From Flavobacterium sp. (GTDB taxonomy: Bacteria > Bacteroidota > Bacteroidia > Flavobacteriales > Flavobacteriaceae), in the NCBI GenBank assembly GCA_017995345.1, contig JAGOJA010000022.1:1-32765 (forward strand): a DNA stretch of 32,765 nt, given 5' to 3'. The translations under genes were made by a program, and so were the position numbers. The notes below the pieces were generated by a model, which worked only from the letters and a program-made list of their open reading frames with translations, searched no databases and was not told the DNA's origin. Positions 14,184 through 21,462 of this stretch are shown here, piece by piece. Within the stretch, counting starts at the first letter, position 1. The number at the start of each line of letters is the position of its first letter.

Positions 14184-15263
14184 ATGAAAATTATGAGAAA
14201 TATAACTTGCATATTATTGCTTTTATTATCAATTGTTAGTTGTAGCAAGAATGACAATGAAATCCAACAAACCCCAACAGAATCTATGTATTATCCTTCT
14301 AATACGAGTGCTTCTTGGGAAACTAAATCTCTTTCTAGTTTAGGCTGGAATCAAAATGCTGTTCAACCACTGAAAGATTACCTTAATCAAAAAGGAACAA
14401 AATCATTTATGATACTTGTCAATGGGAGAATTGTAATGGAGGAATATTTTAATGGACACACGGCGACAGCTACATGGGAATGGAATAGTGCAGGCAAAAC
14501 ACTCGTCGCCTCTACTGTTGGTATCGCCCAACAAGAAAATCTTTTAAATATTAATAACAAAGTATCTGATTATTTGGGAACAGAATGGACGAGTATGCCA
14601 TTAAACAAAGAAAATTTAATAACTGTAAAGCATTTACTAACAATGACAGCAGGTAATGATGATACAAAACAGTATGTTATCAAATCAAACTTGACGTATA
14701 TTGCTGATGCAGGGACAAGATGGGCTTACAGTAATATTTTTCAAAAATTGACAGATGTAGTAAACAAGGCAAGCAACAAACCGTTTGAAACCTATTTCAA
14801 CGAAAAATTAAAGAGTAAAATAGGTATGGAAGGATTTTGGAATTTTGGGACAATTTTTACCATTTACCATAGCAATACAAAAAGTATGGCAAGGTTTGGC
14901 CTTTTGGCTTTAAATAAAGGAAAATGGAATAACGAACAAATAATAAACGAATCTTATTTTAACGAAAGTGTATCTACCTCACAAAGCATCAATCCTTCTT
15001 ATGGATACTTGTGGTGGTTAAACGGAAAAACAAGTTTTATGATTCCAAATGAACAAAATGTTTATCAAGGCTTTTTAGTGCCAAATGCACCTGCTGATAT
15101 GTATGCTGCAATGGGAGCAAAAGACCAACGAATCTATGTGATTCCAAGTAAGAAAATGGCTGTAATAAGAATGGGAGATGCATCTGACCCTGTAAATCCA
15201 AATTTTGCAGTATCTGGCTTCGACAATGAACTTTGGGGGAAAATTAATGCCGTGATAAACTAA
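14184..15263 (+). CDS. serine hydrolase lipoprotein, class C beta-lactamase-like
   Basis: The 359-residue protein belongs to the serine beta-lactamase/penicillin-binding fold. A lipoprotein signal (residues 1-20) ends in SIVSC with Cys20 as lipid anchor. The catalytic SxxK is S102-A-G-K105 (WNSAGKTL), and the YxN motif is Y182-S-N184 (WAYSNIF). HLLTMTAG is the usual loop of this family. A third (K/H)xG motif is not obvious. Relatives are esterases, D-amino-acid peptidases or beta-lactamases, so drug resistance should not be assumed. It should sit in the outer membrane facing the periplasm or surface. ATG 14184 is chosen because the signal peptide begins there. Confidence 0.88.
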   Translation: MKIMRNITCILLLLLSIVSCSKNDNEIQQTPTESMYYPSNTSASWETKSLSSLGWNQNAVQPLKDYLNQKGTKSFMILVNGRIVMEEYFNGHTATATWEWNSAGKTLVASTVGIAQQENLLNINNKVSDYLGTEWTSMPLNKENLITVKHLLTMTAGNDDTKQYVIKSNLTYIADAGTRWAYSNIFQKLTDVVNKASNKPFETYFNEKLKSKIGMEGFWNFGTIFTIYHSNTKSMARFGLLALNKGKWNNEQIINESYFNESVSTSQSINPSYGYLWWLNGKTSFMIPNEQNVYQGFLVPNAPADMYAAMGAKDQRIYVIPSKKMAVIRMGDASDPVNPNFAVSGFDNELWGKINAVIN

Positions 15264-15271
15264 ATTAAACT

Positions 15272-15290
15272 AGCCGTCGCAAGCATTAGG
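15272..15290 (+). repeat. boundary motif AGCCGTC-N3-AGCATTAGG, copy 1
   Basis: This 19-bp motif starts 9 bases after the serine hydrolase stop. The same motif follows the SRPBCC gene at 17151-17169, with differences only in the three central bases. Confidence 0.6.
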
Positions 15291-15376
15291 TAATATAGGG
15301 TTAGTGGTGAGACTAGCGTAGGCATAATTTGAAGCCACAAAATACAAAATTAATCATCTTCTATAAAAGAGAATAT

Positions 15377-16183
15377 ATGAAAAAAATAGCATTATTAATC
15401 TTATCTACAATAGTATTTGGCTGTATTACTGATGATGGTCTAACAGATAAAACAGAATATTCTAAATTTATTATAGGAAACTCAATTGCCACTGGAATAA
15501 ATTTTATGCCCGAAGAAATATATAGTACTAACGAAGTACAAAAGCCTTTATTGAAACTAAAATTAATTACCTCTGTAAATTTCCCTTGTATAAACTATGG
15601 TTTATCCATATCCGAATTTTCAAATGGCAGTGAATTAATTATACGATTTGATGCAATAGTTAAACCCGAAGTATGTTTGACTGCAATTGGACCAGCAATT
15701 TCTTATATTGATTTACCGGAAAGCACTAAAAAAATTACTTTTATAAATGGAAAAGTAATTGATAAATACGCTATAGAAATTAACCAAGAAAAAATTTCTA
15801 TAACACTTATTGAAAATAACTTTACAAGTTCCTTGTTCAATAAAACTTTTAGAATTCCAGAAAACTCATTTGCTTACGTTTGTGGAACAAACACAAATAA
15901 TACAAACAGTTACGATGATTTTTTAACAATCTTAAAACAAAATCCTGCCTTCACGGAGTTTAAATTCGAAGGAGAAGGAAGAATACCTTATCCTAAAAGT
16001 TCTGCTGGAAATTGGGTTAATCATCCTTCTAAATTCTTTATTTATTCGGATTTTAAAGAATTCAAAACTTTGGCTGATATACTTCATGATTATTCTTTAA
16101 AAAATATTGAAAAAAACGCCGGAGTTACTATTGCAATTCAAAGTTGGAATAATATAAAATACTATAGTTGGATTAATAATTAA
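15377..16183 (+). CDS. lipoprotein of unknown function
   Basis: The 268-residue protein has a lipoprotein signal MKKIALLILSTIVFGC with Cys16 as likely lipid anchor. The rest is beta-rich with few clear motifs; it contains two late Cys (CINYG and CGTNTN regions) that may form a disulfide. I do not recognise a family. ATG 15377 is chosen because the signal peptide starts there; the frame is open further upstream. It lies 113 bases after the serine hydrolase lipoprotein, with a boundary motif between them, so co-transcription is uncertain. A terminator follows at 16356-16383. Confidence 0.75.
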   Translation: MKKIALLILSTIVFGCITDDGLTDKTEYSKFIIGNSIATGINFMPEEIYSTNEVQKPLLKLKLITSVNFPCINYGLSISEFSNGSELIIRFDAIVKPEVCLTAIGPAISYIDLPESTKKITFINGKVIDKYAIEINQEKISITLIENNFTSSLFNKTFRIPENSFAYVCGTNTNNTNSYDDFLTILKQNPAFTEFKFEGEGRIPYPKSSAGNWVNHPSKFFIYSDFKEFKTLADILHDYSLKNIEKNAGVTIAIQSWNNIKYYSWINN

Positions 16184-16190
16184 AAACCAG

Positions 16191-16383
16191 CCCGCCAACA
16201 ACTAGAGATTTGGCGCATGCGTAGCACGAACACCAGAACGATAGGAAACTGCTGAAGTTGTACCACTCATGTTGAATTCTCCATGGCAAGCAGGCGGAAC
16301 CCAGTATATGCTGCTAACACTGTAGTGTTTCCAACAAATAATTTAGTAGCATTTCAAGAGGATTTAGTGTCCTCTTTTTTTTT
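16191..16383 (+). repeat. downstream boundary segment, copy E
   Basis: This is related to 7170-7309: GCCAACAACTAGAGATT at the start, a GTAGCACGAACA block, GCGGAACCCAG in the middle, and AAGAGGATTTAG with T-run at the end. It is longer than copy A by about 50 bases, mostly an insert in the middle. Confidence 0.55.
16356..16383 (+). terminator. rho-independent terminator after the lipoprotein gene
   Basis: The stem AAGAGGA / TCCTCTT with a 7-base loop is followed by an unbroken T-run to 16383. It belongs to boundary segment E. Confidence 0.7.
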
Positions 16384-16393
16384 GGAGTAATTT

Positions 16394-16528
16394 TTAAGAT
16401 GCTTGTACTAAGTCCGTCCTAAAATAGCGATATACAAAAAGTATCCTTATGGGTACATTAAACGAAAATGGGACTTGTGCTACATTACGGCCTAAAAAAC
16501 CATCAAACTCGTCTCTGATGATTTGGGA
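16394..16528 (-). other. 44-codon open stretch without start codon, possible gene debris
   Basis: The minus-strand frame between TAA 16529-16531 and TAA 16394-16396 reads RDEFDGFLGRN, then VPFSFNVPIRILFVYRYF and ends DLVQAS. It looks protein-like but has no ATG and I recognise no family. The rest of spacer 16384-16674 shows nothing I can name. Confidence 0.3.
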
Positions 16529-16674
16529 TTAATTTTCTGCAAAGCCGAAAATTAAAAGGGTTACGAACCACACACCATCTCAAAGTAGCAAAAAAACAAA
16601 CGCCTAAAATGTTAAAAACCAGCTGATTGTAATAAATTATCATTAATTTTAATGTAATTTAAAATCTTGAAAAA

Positions 16675-17124
16675 ATGCCAACACAAACTGTCACATTGCA
16701 TCGTGTTATTAAAGCGAATCCTGAGAAGGTTTTTCGCGCTTTTACGAACCCAACAGCATATGCATCTTGGATTCCGCCTTATGGTTTTCTGTGTTTAATA
16801 CATAAGATAGAAATAGAAGTGGGTGGAGCGTTCAAAATGTCATTTGAAAATTTCTCGACTGGCAAGCGGCATTCATTTGGTGGAATAATTTCAAAAATTC
16901 AACCTAATAAATTTATCCAATACGTTGAAGAATTTGATGATCCGAATTTACCTGGTAAAATGACAACTTCAGTAGTACTAAACAAAGTTTCAGTGGGAAC
17001 AGAAATTAAAATTGTTCAGGAAAATATTCCTTCAGTAATTCCGTTAGAAATGTGCTATTTGGGGTGGCAAGAATCGCTTGATAAATTAATTAAGCTTGTT
17101 GAACCAGAAATTTCAGACGCATAA
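16675..17124 (+). CDS. SRPBCC/AHSA1-type START-like domain protein
   Basis: This 149-residue cytoplasmic protein has the AHSA1-like pattern: LHRVIKANPEKVFRAFTNP at the start, ASWIPPYGF, a VGGAFKMSF strand and a closing helix LGWQESLDKLIKLVEP. Members have a deep hydrophobic ligand pocket; bacterial copies have no settled role. It is the last intact gene of the accessory island. A strong terminator follows at 17217-17258. Confidence 0.88.
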   Translation: MPTQTVTLHRVIKANPEKVFRAFTNPTAYASWIPPYGFLCLIHKIEIEVGGAFKMSFENFSTGKRHSFGGIISKIQPNKFIQYVEEFDDPNLPGKMTTSVVLNKVSVGTEIKIVQENIPSVIPLEMCYLGWQESLDKLIKLVEPEISDA

Positions 17125-17150
17125 ATAATTGTAAAACTAAGCTGCTTCCC

Positions 17151-17169
17151 AGCCGTCAGGAGCATTAGG
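17151..17169 (+). repeat. boundary motif AGCCGTC-N3-AGCATTAGG, copy 2
   Basis: This is the second copy of the motif at 15272-15290. Here it is part of a hairpin GCATTAG-N6-CTAATGC. Confidence 0.6.
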
Positions 17170-17216
17170 AAAAGCTAATGCGAGCTTTAAGCTTGTAACC
17201 ACAAACGAGAGTAAAC

Positions 17217-17258
17217 ACAGCAAACTACAACCCTACAAAAGTTGTAGTTTGCTGTTTT
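17217..17258 (+). terminator. rho-independent terminator after the SRPBCC gene
   Basis: This perfect 15-bp stem, ACAGCAAACTACAAC / GTTGTAGTTTGCTGT, has a 9-base loop and is followed by TTT. It lies about 90 bases after the stop codon. Confidence 0.75.
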
Positions 17259-17289
17259 AGGGATAATTATATTTACGAAAAAGTGTAAA

Positions 17290-17416
17290 ATGAGCAGAAA
17301 ATATAAATTTTGCGAGAAAGAAGGTGTTTTTTTTTGTACGTTTAAGGCTAGTGAATTGGGCAGATGTATTTACAAGAGCTCTATATTTTGCAATAATAAC
17401 AGCATCAAAATCGTAG
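17290..17416 (+). pseudogene. N-terminal relic of a REP-associated Y1 transposase (RAYT)
   Basis: ATG 17290 starts MSRKYKFCEKEGVFFCTF, the usual opening of flavobacterial RAYT proteins (MSRKYKF, then a YFVTF-like strand). After a frameshift before 17351 the reading continues VNWADVFTRALYFAIITAS, matching the VNWxDVFTR block, up to TAG 17414-17416. The catalytic HUH and Tyr regions are missing, so it cannot act. The spacer to 17557 has only TTGCTTCGTTCCT (17498-17510), also found at 7713-7725. Confidence 0.7.
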
Positions 17417-17557
17417 CCTTTGTAACGCAGTTTCTTAAACTAAAGACGAGCTACTTTTGTAAACTTGTCACCTAATTTTCCGAAATACTGGATGTGCTTG
17501 CTTCGTTCCTTGCAATGACTCAACTACTAAAAAAATATAATGTAATTATGTGTTTTC

Positions 17558-18220
17558 CTATTTTGGATTGTCCTGAAAATACCGTTCTTCAATTCGCTTA
17601 ATGTCTTTAATCGAATTTTTGGCCCAAGCCAAACGCTTTTCTAAAATTTCGTTTTCGGATAAATGCCAATCAATAGTAGAATTGCGCAACCGATTGGTCA
17701 AGTTTTGAATAATGATTGCCGCCGAAACGGAAATATTCAAACTCTCTGTAAAACCAACCATAGGAATTTTAAGGAAGCCATCAGCGCGTTTCAAAATCTC
17801 TTCGGATAAACCATCTCTTTCAGTTCCAAAAAACAAGGCACTTGGTTTGCTAATATCAAAATCTTCCATCAAACAATCATTCTCGTGCGGTGTAGTGGCA
17901 ATGATTTGGTAGCCTTTACTTTTTAATGTATCAACACAATTCGTAATACTGTCGTAGGTATTTATGTCAACCCATTTTTGAGCACCCATCGCAATTTCCT
18001 TATCAATTCTTTTACCATAACGCTGCTCGATTACATTCAGTTCTTGGATTCCAAAAACTTCACAACTACGCATCACTGCACTCGTATTGTGCATTTGAAA
18101 AATATCTTCGACAGCAATTGTAAAATGTTTCGTTCTATTTTCCAAAACTTTCAGGAATTTCTCTTTGCGGTTGTCCGTCAGTATGTTTTCAAGAAAATTA
18201 AGGTAATCGATGTCAATCAT
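17558..18220 (-). CDS. trmH: SpoU-type RNA 2'-O-methyltransferase, TrmH-like
   Basis: This enzyme of 220 residues belongs to the SPOUT family, which uses SAM to methylate ribose 2'-OH in tRNA or rRNA. All three motifs are present: NTSAVMRSCEVFG (motif 1), ALFFGTERDGLSEE (motif 2) and IPMVGFTESLNISVSAAI (motif 3, forming the trefoil knot). The length and the C-terminal helical extension fit TrmH (tRNA Gm18 methyltransferase). RlmB or TrmL are less likely because RlmB has an extra N-terminal domain and TrmL is shorter. ATG 18220 follows a region with no clear promoter. Confidence 0.88.
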   Translation of the reverse strand: MIDIDYLNFLENILTDNRKEKFLKVLENRTKHFTIAVEDIFQMHNTSAVMRSCEVFGIQELNVIEQRYGKRIDKEIAMGAQKWVDINTYDSITNCVDTLKSKGYQIIATTPHENDCLMEDFDISKPSALFFGTERDGLSEEILKRADGFLKIPMVGFTESLNISVSAAIIIQNLTNRLRNSTIDWHLSENEILEKRLAWAKNSIKDIKRIEERYFQDNPK

Positions 18221-18342
18221 TTCGGATTTTTTTTGGCAAAAGTAGTAAAAAAGAGTAGCTTTATCACTTCGGGAATTGGTTTTTGAAACCCAAATTTCGA
18301 ATTTTTCAATTGAAACTGAATTGTGATTGTTTAACTAATTTG

Positions 18343-18412
18343 CGTGAGGGATAGAGGCGATATCCTTTTTTTGGGCTTTTGCCAAAAAAAGATAAAGCCG
18401 AAAGCCCGACCC
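18343..18412. repeat. dispersed palindromic element, copy 2
   Basis: GAGGGATAGAGGCGATATCC, then the hairpin TTTTTTTGG-N7-CCAAAAAAA (18366-18390), then GATAAAGCCGAAAGCCCGACC. It is the inverse counterpart of 6181-6252. It lies in the leader of the sirtuin gene. Confidence 0.65.
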
Positions 18413-18440
18413 TTGTGGTCACGCCCCAATTATTATAAAA

Positions 18441-19133
18441 ATGAAAAAGAAATTAGTAGTATTAACGGGAGCTGGAATCAGTGCCGAGAGCGGAATCAAG
18501 ACTTTTCGTGACAGCGATGGCCTTTGGGAAGGTCATAACGTTATGGATGTTGCAACTCCCGACGGTTGGAATAGAAATCCTGCTTTGGTGCTCGATTTTT
18601 ATAATCAAAGGCGGAAACAACTCAAAGAAGTGCAACCTAATTTAGGTCATCAAATTTTGGCCGAATTAGAAAATGAATTCGATGTTTTTATTATCACACA
18701 AAATGTAGATGATTTACACGAACGTGCGGGAAGTACTAATGTGTTGCATCTTCATGGCGAATTATTGAAGGTGAGAAGTACCAAAAACCCCAATTATATT
18801 CTGGATTGGCCGGATGATTTGAATTTTGGTGATTTTGATGCCAACAAAAACCAATTGCGTCCACATATCGTTTGGTTTGGTGAAGAAGTTCCTGCGCTCG
18901 ATGAAGCGATAAAACTAACTCAAAGCGCGGATTATTTTGCTGTGATAGGAACCTCCTTACAAGTATATCCTGCGGCGGGCTTAATCGATTTTACAACTCA
19001 GGAAACGCCTATTTTTTACATTGATCCTAAACCTATAAAAATTCCAAATCTTCGAAATCCATTAGAAATTATTCCAGAAATGGCTTCGGTAGGAATGAAA
19101 ATTTTAAAAAATAAGCTTAACAAGTTTATTTAA
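18441..19133 (+). CDS. cobB: SIR2-family NAD-dependent protein deacylase (CobB-type)
   Basis: The 230-residue enzyme removes acyl groups from lysine using NAD. GAGISAESGIKTFRD (11-25) binds NAD, TQNVDDLHERAG is the second NAD motif, and HLHGEL carries the catalytic His. FYNQRRKQL has the Tyr-x-x-Arg pair that marks desuccinylase/demalonylase-capable sirtuins (as in E. coli CobB). PHIVWFGE and GTSLQVYPAAG complete the core. The protein has no cysteine at all, so the usual four-Cys zinc site is absent; the small module may fold without metal. It precedes purB by 68 bases with a separate promoter. Confidence 0.92.
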   Translation: MKKKLVVLTGAGISAESGIKTFRDSDGLWEGHNVMDVATPDGWNRNPALVLDFYNQRRKQLKEVQPNLGHQILAELENEFDVFIITQNVDDLHERAGSTNVLHLHGELLKVRSTKNPNYILDWPDDLNFGDFDANKNQLRPHIVWFGEEVPALDEAIKLTQSADYFAVIGTSLQVYPAAGLIDFTTQETPIFYIDPKPIKIPNLRNPLEIIPEMASVGMKILKNKLNKFI

Positions 19134-19158
19134 AAAATCTTTCGTTTTCTATTTAGTC

Positions 19159-19186
19159 TCGAAAGCTTTATATTTGTGACTTTCGA
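19159..19186 (+). promoter_or_regulatory. purB promoter inside a TCGAAAG-N14-CTTTCGA dyad
   Basis: TATATTTG (19169-19176) is an exact -7 element. It is framed by the inverted repeat TCGAAAG (19159-19165) and CTTTCGA (19180-19186), which could be an operator. Confidence 0.5.
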
Positions 19187-19201
19187 ACAAACAACTAAAC
19201 A

Positions 19202-20548
19202 ATGACTACTCTAAACGAATTGAATGCTATATCGCCAATTGACGGAAGATATAGAAACAAGACTATTTCGCTGGCTCCGTTTTTCTCTGAAGAAGCCTTA
19301 ATCAAATACCGTGTATTGGTTGAAATTGAATATTTCATCGCTTTGTGCGAAACTCCGCTACCTCAGCTTGTTAACGTAAATCCTGACTTATTTGAAAGTT
19401 TACGAAACATCTATAAAAATTTCTCTACCGAGGATGCGCTGTGGATCAAGGAAACCGAAAAAGTGACCAACCACGATGTAAAAGCGGTAGAATATTTTAT
19501 CAAAGATGCTTTTGAGAAATTAGGTTTGTCTCAATATAAAGAGTTCATCCACTTTGGATTGACTTCTCAAGACATTAATAATACTGCGATTCCGCTTTCT
19601 ACCAAAGAAGCTTTCGAGAAAGTGTACATGCCTTCTTTGATTACTTTGACTTCAAAATTAAAGGCTTTAAGTGTAGAATGGGCGGCTGTTCCAATGTTAG
19701 CAAGAACACACGGACAACCGGCTTCCCCTACTCGTTTGGGCAAGGAAATTGGAGTTTTTGTAGAACGCCTAGAAGAGCAAATGCGTTTGTTATTTAATAT
19801 TCCTTTTGCAGCTAAATTTGGTGGAGCAACTGGTAATTACAATGCACATCATGTGGCGTATCCACAAATTGACTGGAGAAAATTTGGTGGTAAATTTGTG
19901 GAAGAAAACCTTGGTTTGCACCACTCCTTCCCTACTACACAAATTGAACACTACGATCATTTTGCAGCCTTTTTTGATGCGTTAAAAAGAATCAACACGA
20001 TTATTATCGATTTAGATAGAGATATTTGGACGTATGTTTCGATGGAATATTTCAAGCAAAAAATCAAAGCAGGAGAAATAGGCTCTTCGGCAATGCCGCA
20101 TAAAGTAAACCCTATTGATTTTGAAAATTCGGAAGGAAATTTAGGGATAGCGAATGCCATTTTCGAACATTTATCTGCTAAATTACCTTTGTCCAGATTA
20201 CAACGTGATTTGACGGACAGTACGGTTTTAAGAAATATTGGTGTACCAATGGGACACACCTTAATCGCTTTTGAAGCTACTTTGAAAGGATTGAACAAGT
20301 TGCTATTGAACGAATCTAAATTCCATGAAGATTTAGAAAAAAACTGGGCAGTTGTTGCTGAAGCGATTCAGACGATTCTTCGTAGAGAAGCATATCCAAA
20401 TCCTTATGAAGCGTTGAAAGGATTGACCAGAACCAATGAGGCGATTGACAAAAAAGCTATTCATGGTTTTATTGCAACGCTTGATGTATCAGCTGAAATT
20501 AAAGCCGAGTTGATGCAAATCACTCCAAGCAATTTCTTAGGAATATAA
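19202..20548 (+). CDS. purB: adenylosuccinate lyase
   Basis: PurB cleaves SAICAR and adenylosuccinate, releasing fumarate, in purine synthesis. The 448-residue product has TSQD (121-124), ARTHGQPASPT with the general acid/base His (167-177), and the flexible-loop signature SSAMPHKVNP (295-304). Length and order match the E. coli-type enzyme. ATG 19202 lies 26 bases after the -7 element. The deacetylase lipoprotein gene follows after 31 bases and may be read through. Confidence 0.96.
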   Translation: MTTLNELNAISPIDGRYRNKTISLAPFFSEEALIKYRVLVEIEYFIALCETPLPQLVNVNPDLFESLRNIYKNFSTEDALWIKETEKVTNHDVKAVEYFIKDAFEKLGLSQYKEFIHFGLTSQDINNTAIPLSTKEAFEKVYMPSLITLTSKLKALSVEWAAVPMLARTHGQPASPTRLGKEIGVFVERLEEQMRLLFNIPFAAKFGGATGNYNAHHVAYPQIDWRKFGGKFVEENLGLHHSFPTTQIEHYDHFAAFFDALKRINTIIIDLDRDIWTYVSMEYFKQKIKAGEIGSSAMPHKVNPIDFENSEGNLGIANAIFEHLSAKLPLSRLQRDLTDSTVLRNIGVPMGHTLIAFEATLKGLNKLLLNESKFHEDLEKNWAVVAEAIQTILRREAYPNPYEALKGLTRTNEAIDKKAIHGFIATLDVSAEIKAELMQITPSNFLGI

Positions 20549-20579
20549 AAAATTACCTCTAAAAAGTACAAAACCAATT

Positions 20580-21356
20580 ATGAACAAGAACCTTTTTAAA
20601 TTCATATTGGTTTGTACTTTCTTTTTATTTTCTTGTGAAGATAAAAAAACAATGGCCAAAAACAAACCGCCTTACCAAGCGGGAGTTGTACTAAGCTTTG
20701 ATGATTCCTACGTCAACGAATGGTTTGAGGCTGATAAAAAATTAGGTCATTATGCCTGGAAAGCTACTTTTTGTGTTTCGAAAATAAGCACTTTAAATCA
20801 TTCTGAAATAATCAAACTCCAGGAATTACAAAGCAAAGGGCACGAAATTGCTGGTCATGGCTACAATCATCTGGATGCAACAAAATTTGTTGCCCAAAAT
20901 GGAATAGAAGTCTACATTCATCAAGAAATAGACCCAATGATTCGCTTGATGCGTTTTTATTCTTTAAAAGTATCTTCCTTTGCTTATCCATTCGGTTTTA
21001 GAAATACCGCGATTGATGCGGGGCTTTCGGATAAATTCAAAATCTTAAGAGGAACAACCTATGGCACAGAGGATCCTGTTTATCAAAATTGTTATTTTAG
21101 TAATGAGCAACTCGTTTTCGCTACAGGAATAGATACGGATCATCCTAATTTCAACATTTCCTATATTATAAAGTTATTGGATTTTGCCAAACGAAAACAC
21201 AAAATTCTGATCGTATTTGGTCATAAACCTGTAAAAAATGTAACCGCAAACTATCAGACTAAAATGGAAACATTAGATTTAATCTGCAATTATGTACAAC
21301 GTAACGATATGATTTTTTACACTTTGTCAGAATTGGATAATTTAAAACAAAAATAA
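20580..21356 (+). CDS. polysaccharide deacetylase (NodB domain) lipoprotein
   Basis: The 258-residue protein has a lipoprotein signal ending LFSC (Cys19). The NodB domain shows VVLSFDDSY with the Asp41-Asp42 pair, HEIAGHGYNH with the zinc His93 and His97, and SFAYPFGFRN (motif 3). Carbohydrate esterase family 4 enzymes remove N-acetyl groups from peptidoglycan or polysaccharides. The location should be periplasm or outer membrane. It follows purB by 31 bases, but the pairing has no obvious metabolic logic. Confidence 0.87.
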   Translation: MNKNLFKFILVCTFFLFSCEDKKTMAKNKPPYQAGVVLSFDDSYVNEWFEADKKLGHYAWKATFCVSKISTLNHSEIIKLQELQSKGHEIAGHGYNHLDATKFVAQNGIEVYIHQEIDPMIRLMRFYSLKVSSFAYPFGFRNTAIDAGLSDKFKILRGTTYGTEDPVYQNCYFSNEQLVFATGIDTDHPNFNISYIIKLLDFAKRKHKILIVFGHKPVKNVTANYQTKMETLDLICNYVQRNDMIFYTLSELDNLKQK

Positions 21357-21462
21357 GCTTTCAGGAAAGAATGAAATGTATTATTTTTATAAAAATGCAA
21401 TATTAAAAGGCATTCCCGAGGATGTTTGATTTATAAAACGCACAAAAACAAAACAATTATAT

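Noticed and set aside
14184-15263. Antibiotic-resistance beta-lactamase
   Set aside because: SxxK and YxN are shared with esterases and peptidases; the third motif is unclear and nothing in the context points to drug resistance.
6331-17290. Classical integron cassette array
   Set aside because: No attC core sites of the GTTRRRY type at each gene end and no IntI gene in the window. The cassette idea is kept only as a general architecture.
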